Positions 8,843 through 18,799 of a stretch of DNA of 64,000 nt are shown here, piece by piece. The first letter of the stretch is position 1. Every line of letters starts with the position of its first letter. Source of the DNA: Oleiagrimonas citrea (GTDB taxonomy: Bacteria; Pseudomonadota; Gammaproteobacteria; Xanthomonadales; Rhodanobacteraceae); contig NZ_JAAZQD010000005.1 in assembly GCF_012395255.1 (NCBI RefSeq), positions 202,835 through 266,834 of the forward strand, written 5' to 3'. Made by a program: the position numbers and the translations under genes. Below the pieces are notes generated by a model. That model made no database searches. It was not told where the DNA came from and saw only the letters and a program-made list of their open reading frames with translations.

Positions 8843-9895
8843 ATGCGTCGAGGTTTGCTGGCCGGCCTGCTGCTGGCTGTTTTCGCGAGTCCCGTGATGG
8901 CCGGGACGCTGTTGAAGGTCTCCGCTTCGCAGCGTCAGGCCATGGGTATTCGTACGGCCGCGGTGAAAGCGGCGGGACACGTGCCGGTGGACGGCCTGCC
9001 GGCGACGGTACGCGCGCCGCTGCACGAGAGTGCCGTGGTCACGGCACCCTATGCCGGCATCACGGTCGCAGTGCTGGCGCGCGAGGGCGCGCAGGTCGAG
9101 CGCGGTCAGCCGCTGGCGCGCATTCAGAGCCGCGAGGCGATGCGACTGGGCGCCGATCTGGCCTCGGCGCAGGGCGACTATCGCGTGGCTCGTGCGCAGG
9201 CCGAGCGCGATCGCCAGCTGCTGGCCGAGGGCATCATCCCTTCGAGCCGTGCGCAGGCCGCGGATGCGCGTCGCGATGCGGCCGCGGCGCGCCTGCAGGA
9301 ATTGAATGCGGCCCGGGCCATGGCGCCGAAGGCGGCCGGAGCGGCGCCGGGCACCTATGAATTGCGTTCGCCCTTGGCGGGGCGTGTCATCGAGCGCAGT
9401 CTGCGCCTGGGCGAGCCGGTTGCGGCGCTGGACAAGGCGTTCATGGTCGCCGAGCCCGGCCGCGGCATGCTGGAAATGCAGGTGCCGGCCCGGTACGCCT
9501 CGCGTCTGCGACCGGGATTGCCGGTGCGTACCGCCGACGGTGCGTCCGGCATGCTGAGCGAAATTGGCGCGGCGATCGATCGCGCCAGTCAGACGGTGCT
9601 GGTGCGCGCCAGCGTGAAGGGCGAAATGCTGCTGCCCGGCCAGCAGACCAGCGCCACGATCCAGCTGCCGCCGCCGGCGCACGCCTGGACGCTGGCGTCC
9701 GACGCCGTGGCCGACTTCGACGGCCGCAAGATCGTGTTCGTCGACAGGGGTACGGGTTTCGAGGCCGTGCCGGTGGCGGTGCAGGCACAGACTGGAGCGG
9801 GCCGCAGCGTGGTCACCGGCGCATTGGCTGCGGACAGCCGCGTGGTGATCGCGGGTGCGGGCGCCCTGAAGGCCATGCTGGTGGCGGGAGAGTGA
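8843..9895 (+). CDS. Periplasmic adaptor subunit of HME-RND efflux system
   Basis: 350 aa with a signal peptide (MRRGLLAGLLLAVFASPVMA). It shows the membrane fusion protein layout: a lipoyl-like half motif (VTAPYAGITV), a short alpha-hairpin (about 110-165), the second lipoyl half (ELRSPLAGRVIE), then beta-barrel and membrane-proximal domains. ATG 8843 is preferred over 8822 because GAGG lies 6 bp upstream and it gives a compact signal peptide. It bridges the pump to the outer membrane channel. The stop is 1 bp before the pump ATG. Confidence 0.9.
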   Translation: MRRGLLAGLLLAVFASPVMAGTLLKVSASQRQAMGIRTAAVKAAGHVPVDGLPATVRAPLHESAVVTAPYAGITVAVLAREGAQVERGQPLARIQSREAMRLGADLASAQGDYRVARAQAERDRQLLAEGIIPSSRAQAADARRDAAAARLQELNAARAMAPKAAGAAPGTYELRSPLAGRVIERSLRLGEPVAALDKAFMVAEPGRGMLEMQVPARYASRLRPGLPVRTADGASGMLSEIGAAIDRASQTVLVRASVKGEMLLPGQQTSATIQLPPPAHAWTLASDAVADFDGRKIVFVDRGTGFEAVPVAVQAQTGAGRSVVTGALAADSRVVIAGAGALKAMLVAGE

Positions 9896-9896
9896 C

Positions 9897-12800
9897 ATGC
9901 TGCAGCGCCTGATCGGATTCTCTCTGTCGCAGCGACTGCTGGTGCTCCTGGGCGCACTGGCGATCGTCGGTGCGGGCGTGTGGGCCTATTTGAAGCTGCC
10001 CATCGATGCCTATCCGAACATCGCCCCCACGCAGGTCAAGCTGATTCTGAAGGCGCCGGGCATGACGCCGGAGGAAGTCGAGACGCGCGTGGTGGTGCCG
10101 CTGGAAATGGAGCTTCTGGGCATCCCGCATGCGCAGATGCTGCGTTCGACGTCGAAGTACGCGATCGCCGATGTCACGCTCGATTTCGACGAAGGCACCG
10201 ACATCTACTGGGCGCGGCAGCAGGTTTCCGAGCGTTTCGCGGCCGCGGCCGGAGAGCTTCCCGGCGATGTCAGCGGCGGTCTGGCACCGATCGCCACGCC
10301 GTTGTCGGACATGTTCATGTTCACGATCGAAGGCGGTGGCCTGAGTCTGGCCGAGCGCCGCACGCTGCTGGATTGGACCATCCGTCCGGCGCTGCGGACG
10401 ATTCCGGGTGTGGCCGATCTGAACGCGCTGGGCGGCAAGGTGCGCACCTTCCTGGTGACGCCGGACCGCGCGCGTCTGTCCGCCGCCGGCCTGCATTTTC
10501 GCGATGTGGTCGATGCGATCGAACGCAACAATCGCAATGACGGTTCCGGTCGCCTGCGCGATGGCGACGATGCGCTGATCGTGCGTGCCGAGGGCGCGGT
10601 TTCTACCCTGGACGATCTGCGGCGCGTGGTCGTGGCGACCCGGGACGGCATGACGCTGCGCGTGGATGATCTGGCCCGCGTCAGTTACGGGAGTCTAACC
10701 CGATACGGTGCAGTCACTCGCGATGGCCTCGGTGAGGCAGTGGAAGGACTGGTGGTCGGACTGCGCGGCGCCGATGCCTCGAAGGTGGTCGACGCCGTGC
10801 GTGCGCGCCTGGACCAGTTGCAGTCGAGCCTGCCGAAGGGTGCGCGCATCGAAGTGTTCTACGATCGCGGCGCATTGATCGAGCGTGCCGTGGACACCGT
10901 GCGCAGCGCGCTGATCGAGGCCACCGTGCTGGTGGTGATCCTGCTTCTGCTGTTCCTCGGTGACGTCCGCGCTGCGGTAGTGGTGTCGCTGACCCTGCCG
11001 CTGGCGGTGCTGATCGCGTTCCTGATGATGCATGTGTTCGGTCTCAGCGCGAACCTGATGAGCCTGGGTGGCCTGGCCATCGCGATCGGCCTGCTGGTTG
11101 ATGCCGCGGTGGTGGTGGTGGAGAACACCGTCAGCCACCTGGTGCCCGGACGCAGTGCCAGCGAGTTGCCAAAACCGCATCGCATCTATCGCGCGGTGGG
11201 TGAGGTGGCGAGCCCGGTGGTTTCGGGCATTGCCATCATCTGCCTGGTGTTCATGCCGCTGCTGACGCTGCAGGGACTGGAAGGAAAGCTGTTCGGTCCG
11301 GTGGCGATGACCATCATTTTCGCGTTGGCCGCTTCGCTGCTGCTGTCGATGACTGTGGTGCCGGTTCTGTGCTCGATGCTGCTGCGCGAGCGGCCGCACA
11401 AGGAGCCGTGGCTGATGCGTCAGATCGAACGCGGCTATCGGCCGCTGCTCGACTGGTCGCTGAAGCACACGCGCTGGATGGGGGCGATCGCCGGCGTTGC
11501 GCTGGTACTCGGTGTGCTGGCCTATGTCGGTACCGGCAAGACCTTCATGCCGACCATGGACGAAGGCGACGTGCTGATGCAGCTGACCAAGCAGCCGTCG
11601 ATCAGCCTGCAGGCATCGCGCGATCAGGACATGGCCATCGAGCGCGCGATCAAGGCGCGTATTCCGGAAGTCGCGCACGTGGTCGCCCGACTGGGTTCGG
11701 ACGAGCTGGGTCTGGACCCGATGAGCCTCAATGAGACCGACATGTTCCTCGAGCTCAAGCCGAAGGCGAGCTGGCGCGTGCCCGACAAGGTCTGGCTGGA
11801 AGATCAGTTGCGCGCGGTGATGAAGGATTTTCCCGGCATCGAGTACGGTTTCACCCAGCCGATCCAGATGCGTGTTTCGGAGATGCTGACGGGCAGCCGC
11901 GGCGACATTGCGGTGAAGGTGTTCGGTCCGGATCTGTCCACGCTCAACCAGATTGCCAACCGTATTGCCGCGATGCTGCAGAAGACGCCGGGCGGTCAGG
12001 ACGTGATCGCGCAGACGCAGGAGGGCGTGCGCTACCTGGGCGTGCGCATTGACCGTCAGGCGGCCGGTCGTCATGGGCTGGATGTGTCGGCGGTCCAGGA
12101 CGAATTGCGCGGTCAGCTGGAGGGCATGCGTGCCGGGACCGTGTTGGAACAGCAGCGTCGCGTCCCGGTTCTGGTCCGCGGCGACGCCCGCATGGCCGAC
12201 ACGCCGACCCTGTTCGAGCGCATGAACCTGGCGACCCCCGATGGCGGACAGGTGCCGCTGGATCGCATCGCCGCACTCAAGGCGACCACGGGTCCGGTGC
12301 AGATCCGGCGCGAGAACGGATCGCGTTTCGCCCTGGTGCAGGCCAATGTAGCCGGGCGTGATCTGGTCGGTTTCGTCGACGAAGTGCGGGCTGCGGTCGA
12401 GCGCGATATTCATTTGCCGACCGGCTACAGCGTGACCTGGGGTGGCCAGTTCGAGAACCAGCAGCGGGCCGCTGCGCGCTTGACGCTGGTGATCCCGGTC
12501 TCGCTGGCGTTGATCTTCCTGGTGCTGTTCTCCACGTTCGGCTCGATTCGCCAGGCCGTGCTGATCCTCTGCAATGTGCCGTTCGCGCTGGTCGGCGGCA
12601 TCGTCGCATTGTGGCTTTCGGGGCAGTACCTCTCGGTGCCGGCCTCGGTCGGATTCATCGCGCTGCTGGGCATTGCGGTATTGAACGGTCTGGTCCTGGT
12701 CTCCTATTTCAATCAGCTCCGCGCCACCGGCATGGCCATGAACGAGGTGGTCCGCGAGGGTGCGCTGCGTCGTCTGCGGCCGGTGATGATGACCGCTTCC

Positions 12801-12980
12801 ATCGCCGCGCTCGGTCTGGTGCCGCTGCTGTTCGCCAGCGGTCCCGGCTCGGAAGTGCAGAAGCCGCTGGCCATCGTGGTGATCGGCGGCCTGGTGACCT
12901 GCACGGCATTGACCCTTCTGCTGCTGCCGACCCTGTTCCGCCGCTTCGGTGAGGCGCGTCGGGTGGAGAAGAACGCATGA
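9897..12980 (+). CDS. Heavy-metal efflux RND pump (CusA/CzcA family)
   Basis: 1027 aa with 12 predicted membrane helices and two large periplasmic loops. TM4 carries AIAIGLLVDAAVVVVEN with Asp402 and Glu409, the proton-relay pair of HME-RND pumps. The residue six before the Asp is Ala396, as in CusA, whereas CzcA has an additional Asp there. By contrast the periplasmic cleft segments (DPMSLNETD, EMLTGSRGDIAVKVFG) read more like CzcA or CnrA. The substrate is therefore uncertain between monovalent copper/silver and divalent cations. It is coupled by ATGA overlap to the DUF3240 gene. Confidence 0.93.
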   Translation: MLQRLIGFSLSQRLLVLLGALAIVGAGVWAYLKLPIDAYPNIAPTQVKLILKAPGMTPEEVETRVVVPLEMELLGIPHAQMLRSTSKYAIADVTLDFDEGTDIYWARQQVSERFAAAAGELPGDVSGGLAPIATPLSDMFMFTIEGGGLSLAERRTLLDWTIRPALRTIPGVADLNALGGKVRTFLVTPDRARLSAAGLHFRDVVDAIERNNRNDGSGRLRDGDDALIVRAEGAVSTLDDLRRVVVATRDGMTLRVDDLARVSYGSLTRYGAVTRDGLGEAVEGLVVGLRGADASKVVDAVRARLDQLQSSLPKGARIEVFYDRGALIERAVDTVRSALIEATVLVVILLLLFLGDVRAAVVVSLTLPLAVLIAFLMMHVFGLSANLMSLGGLAIAIGLLVDAAVVVVENTVSHLVPGRSASELPKPHRIYRAVGEVASPVVSGIAIICLVFMPLLTLQGLEGKLFGPVAMTIIFALAASLLLSMTVVPVLCSMLLRERPHKEPWLMRQIERGYRPLLDWSLKHTRWMGAIAGVALVLGVLAYVGTGKTFMPTMDEGDVLMQLTKQPSISLQASRDQDMAIERAIKARIPEVAHVVARLGSDELGLDPMSLNETDMFLELKPKASWRVPDKVWLEDQLRAVMKDFPGIEYGFTQPIQMRVSEMLTGSRGDIAVKVFGPDLSTLNQIANRIAAMLQKTPGGQDVIAQTQEGVRYLGVRIDRQAAGRHGLDVSAVQDELRGQLEGMRAGTVLEQQRRVPVLVRGDARMADTPTLFERMNLATPDGGQVPLDRIAALKATTGPVQIRRENGSRFALVQANVAGRDLVGFVDEVRAAVERDIHLPTGYSVTWGGQFENQQRAAARLTLVIPVSLALIFLVLFSTFGSIRQAVLILCNVPFALVGGIVALWLSGQYLSVPASVGFIALLGIAVLNGLVLVSYFNQLRATGMAMNEVVREGALRRLRPVMMTASIAALGLVPLLFASGPGSEVQKPLAIVVIGGLVTCTALTLLLLPTLFRRFGEARRVEKNA

Positions 12981-13288
12981 ACGTGAAACTGAAACGTTTG
13001 ACCATCCTGTCGCCGCGGGATCTCGAGGATCCCGTACTGGAGACGCTGCTGGAGATGCAACCGGCACTGCCGGGTTTCACCACGCTGGCGGTCTCCGGGC
13101 ACGGGGAGAGTTTCGAGGGCGCGCGTGCGCAGGAGCAGGTGCGCGGGCGCATCGATCGCAGCATGGTCTGGCTGGTGCTGCCGGAAGAGGACGTGGAACG
13201 CACGCTCACGCAGTTGAGCCGGAGCATGCCGCATCCGGACATCATCTGGTGGGTGGAACCCGTGGATGCGATGGGGAAACTGGCATGA
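12977..13288 (+). CDS. DUF3240 family protein of the metal efflux operon
   Basis: 103 aa cytoplasmic protein, no signal peptide. Small DUF3240 proteins are found almost only inside HME-RND operons and have a ferredoxin-like, PII-like predicted fold; their function is not settled. The sequence has LEDPVLETLLEMQPALPGFTTL near the N-terminus (in two conserved blocks) and IIWWVEPVDAMGKL at the end. It overlaps the pump gene by 4 bp and the outer membrane channel gene by 4 bp, so all are tightly coupled. A regulatory or metal-buffering role is inferred. Confidence 0.85.
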   Translation: MNVKLKRLTILSPRDLEDPVLETLLEMQPALPGFTTLAVSGHGESFEGARAQEQVRGRIDRSMVWLVLPEEDVERTLTQLSRSMPHPDIIWWVEPVDAMGKLA

Positions 13289-14598
13289 AGCGCAGCTTTT
13301 TGTGTTCAATGATGTTCGTGATCGCGCTGATTCCGGTGTCGTCCTGGGCGCAGCATAAGGAGTCCGCAGCGAAGCCTTCGTCGCTGCCACCGGCTTCCCT
13401 GGCGCTACGCGCGATCGAACGGACGCCCGAAGTGCAGTTAGCCGCGGCGGCTCTGGCGCGTGCGGAAGCCGATGCGCGCCTGCGCAGGGTGGGGCCGCAC
13501 GAATTCCAGCTCAGCGCGATCCCGCAGCGTCGCCGTGTCGAGGGAGGCCCCACGTTCAACGAGTGGGAAGCCGAAATCAGTCGTGCCGTGCGCTGGCCGG
13601 GCAAGGCGCGGCTGGACCGCGAGATCGGTCAGTACGGCGTGGAGGCGGCGCAGTTGAATCTGGCCGATGCTCATCATGCCGGTGCGCGTCGGTTGCTGGC
13701 GCTGTGGGCTATGTGGCAGCGCGCCAGCGTGACGGCGCGGCAGCAGCACCTGCAGGTTGATGTGTGGGAGCGCGATCGCAAGGCCATCGCCCGCCGTGTC
13801 GAACTGGGCGATGCCGCGTTGCGCGACCGCGTTGCTGCCGATGCCGCGCTGGCGCAGGCACGTGCCGCGGCGCTTCAAGCCGATGCTGACGAGGCTTCGG
13901 CGCGACGGATGCTGCAGAGCGCCTTTCCGGGGCTGCCGCTTCCGCCGCGCGTCCGACTGGATGCCATGCCTCCCGAGCTGAGCGGCACGAATCTGCATTG
14001 GAGTCAGCTCATCGTGCAGCGCAGTCATGAGATCGGCGCCGCGGAAGCCGTGGTGCGCATGCGCGAATCCGAAGCGCGCCGCGCTCGCGCCGACCGCCTG
14101 GCGGACCCGACTGTGGGGGTGCGCGTGCTGAATGATCTCGGTGGGCGCGAGCGTGCGGTGGGCCTGGTCTTCAGCATGCCCATCGGCGTGCGGCAGCGAG
14201 GCGCGAAGGCGGCCGCCGCCGAGGCCGATGCGCTCAGCGCCCAGGCTGACTCGGCCATGGTGCAGCGCGATGTCTCCCGCGATGCGCGCGAAGCGGTGGC
14301 GCGCGCACGCTCGGCGCGTGCCGTCTGGCGCAGCCGCGAGCAGGCGCTGAAGGCGGCTGACGACAGTGCGGCCAAGGCGGAGCGCGCCTATGCATTGGGT
14401 GAGAGCGGTCTGGCCGAATTGCTGGCGGCTCGTCGCACGGCGCTCGATGCGGCGCTGGCTGAACGTCGAGCCGCGGTCGACGCGCTGGAGGGTGTCGCGC
14501 GGGTGCGCATCGATGCGCACGAAATGTGGCATCACCATACCGGCGGTTCGGATCCCGATGAGCATGCGGGCGAGGCTATGCATCTGCCCGACCTGTGA
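13285..14598 (+). CDS. TolC-family outer membrane channel of HME-RND efflux system
   Basis: 437 aa with signal peptide (MKRSFLCSMMFVIALIPVSSWA). Long Ala/Arg-rich amphipathic helices in two repeats match the outer membrane efflux protein fold of CusC/CzcC. No lipobox cysteine is seen at the cleavage site, so it is probably not lipidated, unlike CusC. The C-terminus has a His-rich stretch (EMWHHHTGGSDPDEHAGEAMH) that could bind metal. ATG 13285 overlaps the DUF3240 stop. Confidence 0.87.
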   Translation: MKRSFLCSMMFVIALIPVSSWAQHKESAAKPSSLPPASLALRAIERTPEVQLAAAALARAEADARLRRVGPHEFQLSAIPQRRRVEGGPTFNEWEAEISRAVRWPGKARLDREIGQYGVEAAQLNLADAHHAGARRLLALWAMWQRASVTARQQHLQVDVWERDRKAIARRVELGDAALRDRVAADAALAQARAAALQADADEASARRMLQSAFPGLPLPPRVRLDAMPPELSGTNLHWSQLIVQRSHEIGAAEAVVRMRESEARRARADRLADPTVGVRVLNDLGGRERAVGLVFSMPIGVRQRGAKAAAAEADALSAQADSAMVQRDVSRDAREAVARARSARAVWRSREQALKAADDSAAKAERAYALGESGLAELLAARRTALDAALAERRAAVDALEGVARVRIDAHEMWHHHTGGSDPDEHAGEAMHLPDL

Positions 14599-14681
14599 TC
14601 GTCATTGGTCAGTCGCCTTTTCGGTCGTTATCCTCATGCTGAATCGTTTGAAGGATTCTGCTACACGAAAAAGGAGACACC

Positions 14682-14990
14682 ATGGCAATGGAACGAATCA
14701 GCATCATCGTCGCGGCAGCACTCGGCGTGTTGGCGTTTTCGACGACGGCAGTGCGTAGCGCACCGGTTCTGGACAGTGCGGGAACGTCGCGGTCCGAGCA
14801 CGCCACGCCGCCGTCCTTCAGTCAGCTGGACCGCAACCACGATGGCCGTCTGATGCGTTCGGAGGTGCCGCATGACATGCACCGGCTCCGGCGCCACTTC
14901 CGGCAGTACGATCGTGACGGCAACGGTTCGCTGTCCAAGCACGAATACAACGCGTTTGCGCATCCGAAGGTGTATCGGAAGATCGAGTGA
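14682..14990 (+). CDS. Secreted EF-hand protein
   Basis: 102 aa with an N-terminal signal peptide or anchor (about residues 8-27). Two EF-hand loops are visible: DRNHDGRLMRSEV and DRDGNGSLSKHEY, each with Asp at positions 1, 3/5 and Glu at 12. A strong AAAAGGAGACACC ribosome binding site precedes ATG 14682. It sits 83 bp after the metal efflux operon on the same strand, so it may be co-expressed with it or have its own promoter. A Ca2+-binding periplasmic role is likely; no enzymatic domain is seen. Confidence 0.82.
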   Translation: MAMERISIIVAAALGVLAFSTTAVRSAPVLDSAGTSRSEHATPPSFSQLDRNHDGRLMRSEVPHDMHRLRRHFRQYDRDGNGSLSKHEYNAFAHPKVYRKIE

Positions 14991-15014
14991 TGGCTCTAGC
15001 GGGTCGAGCTCGCG

Positions 15015-16193
15015 CTAGACGGCCAAGCCCGCGGCGTGACCCGACGCCCAGGCCCACTGGAAGTTGTAGCCGCCCAGCCAGCCGGTGACGTCCACGACTT
15101 CGCCGATGAAATACAGGCCGGGCGTACTGCGCGATGCCATCGTTTTCGACGAGAGACCGTCGGTATCGACGCCGCCGAGCGTGACTTCCGCGGTGCGGTA
15201 GCCCTCACTGCCGCTGGCCACGATGGGCCAGTCCTGCAGGCGCTGGCCGATGCGCTGCAGGTCCGCGGCCGGGTACTGGCGCAGCGGACGGCTGCCGAAG
15301 TCGAGTTCGCACAGTCGTTGTGCAAGGCGTTTGGGCAGGCGTTCGGACAGTGTGGTCTTGAGTTCGCGGTCCGGGCGCGCATGGCGCTCGGCGGCGAGCC
15401 AGGCTTCAGCATCTTCGCCGGGAAGAAAATCGAGGTGCACAGTCTCGCCGGGGTGCCAGTACGAGGACACCTGCAGGATGGCCGGTCCGCTCACGCCCCG
15501 GTGCGTGAACAGAAGGCCGGCGCGGAAGGCTTTTCGCTCGCTGCGCGCTTCGACTTCGGGCACGGCGACGCCGGACAGGTCCCGATAGCGATCCAGGTGC
15601 TTGCCGCTCAGCGTCAGCGGCACCAGACCGGCTCGCGTCGGCAGCACGGTGTGCCCGAACTGTCTCGCCAGGTCGTAGCCGAAGCCGCTGGCGCCCATGC
15701 TCGGGATCGACAGTCCGCCGCTGGCGACCACCAGCGATGCGCAGGCCATCGGGCCGTGCGTAGTGCGCAGCGCGAAACCTTCGCCGGTGCGTTGCACATT
15801 CTCGATGGTGCAGCGCGTGCGGATGTCCACGCCGGCCTGCGCGCATTCGTCCAGCAGCATGCGCACGATCAGCTTCGAGGAGATGTCGCAGAACAGCTGT
15901 CCGCGTTCCTTCTCGTGGTAGGCGATGCCGTGCTTCTCGACCAGGGCGATGAAGTCGTGCGGTGTGTAGCGCGCCAGTGCGGACTTGGCGAAGTGCGGAT
16001 TGGCGGACAGGTAGTTGTCCGGCGTCACGCCAAGATTGGTGAAGTTGCAGCGCCCGCCGCCGGACATGAGGATCTTCTTGCCGACGCGATTGGCGTGGTC
16101 GAGCACGGTGACGCGGCGGCCGCGCTGACCGGCGACGAGGGCGCACATGAGTCCCGCGGCGCCGCCGCCGATGACGATGACATCGGTGTTCAT
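15015..16193 (-). CDS. HI0933-family NAD(P)/FAD-dependent oxidoreductase
   Basis: 392 aa flavoprotein. The N-terminal dinucleotide-binding motif is IVIGGGAAGLMCA, followed by KKILMSGGGRCNFTN, the hallmark of the HI0933/YhiN family. The C-terminus carries the second FAD contact (GLYFIGEVVDVTGWLGGYN). Physiological substrate is unknown. The ATG at 16193 overlaps the upstream EF-hand gene stop by 4 bp (ATGA), placing it at the end of a folE-EF-hand-flavoprotein operon. Confidence 0.92.
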   Translation of the reverse strand: MNTDVIVIGGGAAGLMCALVAGQRGRRVTVLDHANRVGKKILMSGGGRCNFTNLGVTPDNYLSANPHFAKSALARYTPHDFIALVEKHGIAYHEKERGQLFCDISSKLIVRMLLDECAQAGVDIRTRCTIENVQRTGEGFALRTTHGPMACASLVVASGGLSIPSMGASGFGYDLARQFGHTVLPTRAGLVPLTLSGKHLDRYRDLSGVAVPEVEARSERKAFRAGLLFTHRGVSGPAILQVSSYWHPGETVHLDFLPGEDAEAWLAAERHARPDRELKTTLSERLPKRLAQRLCELDFGSRPLRQYPAADLQRIGQRLQDWPIVASGSEGYRTAEVTLGGVDTDGLSSKTMASRSTPGLYFIGEVVDVTGWLGGYNFQWAWASGHAAGLAV

Positions 16194-16534
16194 CGTGGTG
16201 GTGCGGCCAGTTCGCGCGCGTCGAGAAAGCCGTCGTGGTTGGCGTCCTGGCGCTGGAAGGTCGCGGCGAGATTATGGCGGTACTGCGCCAGCGTGATCGC
16301 GCCGTGGCGACGCGGACCGGGCGGCTGCTCGGCGACCTCGATCACGTCGTCGTGATTGCGGTCCATGCTGCGGAAGCCCTGGCTCATGTGCGCCTGGTAT
16401 TCGGCCAGGCTGACGCGGCCGTCGCCGTTGCGATCCATGATGCGCAGATAGGCGTTGAGCGTGGCGGGCGGATTGGCCGACGCCAGCGCGGGCGTCAGCA
16501 ACGACGCCGTCAGCAGCAGGCGCAGGCCGCGCAT
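16190..16534 (-). CDS. Secreted EF-hand protein coupled to folE
   Basis: 114 aa. A signal peptide ([20 protein letters not shown]) is followed by three EF-hand-like loops: DRNGDGRVSLAEY, DRNHDDVIEVAEQ and DANHDGFLDAREL. It starts in a TGATG overlap with folE and ends in an ATGA overlap with the HI0933-type gene, so it is translationally coupled on both sides. It shares its design with the EF-hand protein at 14682, though they are not close paralogues. Function beyond Ca2+ binding cannot be assigned. Confidence 0.85.
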   Translation of the reverse strand: MRGLRLLLTASLLTPALASANPPATLNAYLRIMDRNGDGRVSLAEYQAHMSQGFRSMDRNHDDVIEVAEQPPGPRRHGAITLAQYRHNLAATFQRQDANHDGFLDARELAAPPR

Positions 16535-17127
16535 CAGTGTCCGTCGATGTCGATGAAGCGCAGGAACTCGGCGCGGGTGCGCGCGTCCTCGCGGAAGGTG
16601 CCGAGCATCTGGCTGGTCACCATGGACACGCCGCGCTTGTGCACGCCGCGCGTGGTCATGCACTCGTGGCTGGCGTCGATGACCACGCCGACGCCGCGCG
16701 GCTGCAGCGTCTCCAGAATGCAGTGGGCGATCTGCGCGGTGAGCTTTTCCTGCACCTGGAAGCGACGCGCGAATCCGTCCACCACGCGCGCCAGTTTGCT
16801 GATGCCGACGACCTTCTTGTCCGGCAGGTAGCCAACGTGGGCGCGACCGATGATCGGCGCCATGTGGTGTTCGCAGTGGCTCTCGAATTCGATGCCGCGC
16901 AGCACCACCAGTTCGTCGTAGCCCTCGACTTCCTCGAAGGTACGGCGCAGGTACTCGCCGGGATCTTCCTCGTAGCCGGAGAACCAGTCGCGATAGGCCT
17001 TCACCACGCGCTTGGGCGTATCCAGCAGGCCTTCGCGCGAAGGGTCTTCGCCAGCCCAGCGCAGCAGCACGCGGACGGCGTCCTCGGCCTGTTCGCGGGT
17101 GACGTCGGAATGGGTCGGGTCGCTCAT
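16534..17127 (-). CDS. folE: GTP cyclohydrolase I
   Basis: 197 aa; converts GTP to 7,8-dihydroneopterin triphosphate, the first step of folate and pterin synthesis. Zinc ligands are Cys85 and His88 ([10 protein letters not shown]) and Cys156 ([10 protein letters not shown]). The GTP-binding segment around [20 protein letters not shown] is conserved. Length is standard for type IA. It is the first gene of a three-gene coupled operon. Confidence 0.97.
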   Translation of the reverse strand: MSDPTHSDVTREQAEDAVRVLLRWAGEDPSREGLLDTPKRVVKAYRDWFSGYEEDPGEYLRRTFEEVEGYDELVVLRGIEFESHCEHHMAPIIGRAHVGYLPDKKVVGISKLARVVDGFARRFQVQEKLTAQIAHCILETLQPRGVGVVIDASHECMTTRGVHKRGVSMVTSQMLGTFREDARTRAEFLRFIDIDGH

Positions 17128-17195
17128 GGTGAATCCTTTGCGGTCAGACGCACAGTGTACCGTGAACCGGCTGGAGTGCCCGGCATTCGGACGGC

Positions 17196-18635
17196 TCAGC
17201 CGTCGTCCGTATCGGACTCGGGGGCGTCCAGCGACGCGCCGAGCAGGCGCTGAGTGTCCTCGCCCGAGAGCGATTCCACGCCGCGCAACTTGCGGGTGAT
17301 GGTGGTGGTCTTGCCGGTGGCGCGCTTGAGCGTATTGCGCACGGTGTCGACTTGCTTGATGGCCGAATCGAGGATGCCGCCGAACTTGCCGAATTCGTTC
17401 TTCACTGCGCCCAGCAGTTCCCAGACCTCGCTGGATCGCTGCTCGATGGCCAGCGTGCGGAAGCCCATCTGCAGGCTGTTGAGCAGGGCGTTGAGCGTGG
17501 TCGGTCCGGCCACGGTGACGCGGTGTTCGCGCTGCAGCTGCTCGAACAGGCCGGGGCGGCGGATCACTTCCGCGTAGAGTCCCTCGGTGGGCAGGAACAG
17601 GATCGCGAAGTCGGTGGTGTGCGGCGGCGCGATGTATTTCTCGCGGATGGTCTTGGCTTCATCGCGCACGCGACGTTCCAGCGCCAGCGCGGCCGCGTTG
17701 GCGGCGTCGGCGTCGGCATTTTCCTGCGCGTCAAGCAGGCGTTCGTAGTCCTCGCGCGGGAACTTGGCGTCGATCGGCAGCCACACCGGCTTGTCGGCTT
17801 CCTGGCCGGGCATGCGGATGGCGAATTCCACGCGTTCGTTGGAGGCCGGCACGGTGGCGACGTTGGCCGCGTACTGTTCGGCCACCAGGACCTGTTCCAG
17901 CAGCATGCCCAGTTGCACTTCGCCGAACGTGCCGCGCGTCTTCACGTTGGTCAGCACGCGCTTGAGGTCGCCGACACCGGCGGCCAGGCTCTGCATCTCA
18001 CCGAGACCGCGCTGAACCGCTTCGAGGCGTTCGGATACGAGCTTGAACGACTGGCCCAGGCGCGTTTCCAGGGTCGACTGGAGTTTCTCGTCGACGGTCT
18101 GACGCATCTTGTCCAGTTGCTGTGCATTGTCCTGCTGCAGCGCCTTGATCTGTGCTTCCAGTGTGCCGCGCATCTCGCCCATGCGTTTCTCGTTCTGTTC
18201 GGTCAGCTCGTTCAGGCGCTGCTGCAGCAGTTCGCCGAAGCGTTGCTGGCCGGTCTGGGCTTCCTCGCGTGCCTTGCGGGCGTCCTCGATGAGTCCGTTG
18301 CGCAGGGTTTCCAGGCCGCGGTCGGTGCGCTCGGTCAGCTGCTGCAGGCGGGTGCCGAAGCCGTCGATGCGCTCGCGCTGCTGCGCGCCCGCGCTGTCTA
18401 GCTGCTGCTGCACATGGCCGCGAAACTGCTCGAAGGCCTGTGCCAGCTCGCCGCGTCCGCCGCGCTGTTCCTCGCGCAGCACGCGTTCCAGCCGCTCGCC
18501 GTCGCCCTTGAGAGCGTCCAGGCGGTTCAGCAGCGCCTGCGGAGCGCGCTGGCGCCACAGGATCACGAGCAGAAGCAGTACGGCGAGGCCGAGTGCGGCG
18601 GCGATGACGATCAGCAGGGTTTCTTGAGCGGGCAT
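17196..18635 (-). CDS. rmuC: DNA recombination protein RmuC
   Basis: 479 aa. One N-terminal membrane helix (about residues 6-26) is followed by a long coiled coil rich in Glu, Gln and Arg (about 35-205) and the C-terminal RmuC nuclease-like domain with [19 protein letters not shown] and [16 protein letters not shown]. RmuC limits inversions at short inverted repeats and acts in DNA repair. Same strand as folE with a 68-bp gap. Confidence 0.93.
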   Translation of the reverse strand: MPAQETLLIVIAAALGLAVLLLLVILWRQRAPQALLNRLDALKGDGERLERVLREEQRGGRGELAQAFEQFRGHVQQQLDSAGAQQRERIDGFGTRLQQLTERTDRGLETLRNGLIEDARKAREEAQTGQQRFGELLQQRLNELTEQNEKRMGEMRGTLEAQIKALQQDNAQQLDKMRQTVDEKLQSTLETRLGQSFKLVSERLEAVQRGLGEMQSLAAGVGDLKRVLTNVKTRGTFGEVQLGMLLEQVLVAEQYAANVATVPASNERVEFAIRMPGQEADKPVWLPIDAKFPREDYERLLDAQENADADAANAAALALERRVRDEAKTIREKYIAPPHTTDFAILFLPTEGLYAEVIRRPGLFEQLQREHRVTVAGPTTLNALLNSLQMGFRTLAIEQRSSEVWELLGAVKNEFGKFGGILDSAIKQVDTVRNTLKRATGKTTTITRKLRGVESLSGEDTQRLLGASLDAPESDTDDG

Positions 18636-18799
18636 GAGGACTCCGGGGCGTTGCCCGTCAGTGTACGACGCCGTGTCGCAGATGCTGAGCCAAGGGTGAG
18701 CCCGGATCGGCCAGCCACGTCGGGTTCATCCCCGCGATATACGTACATGCCACCATAAAGCGTAGATGAATCAATCTCTTTTCGAGCAGTGGAGGCGAC

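Noticed and set aside
10695..13067. A 790-codon open frame antisense to the RND pump, and similar long antisense frames at 23-1825, 43083-44396, 47697-49679 and 30869-29268
   Set aside because: They are His/Arg/Gln-rich shadow frames created by GC-rich codon usage opposite well-conserved genes. No domain, signal peptide or ribosome binding site supports them.
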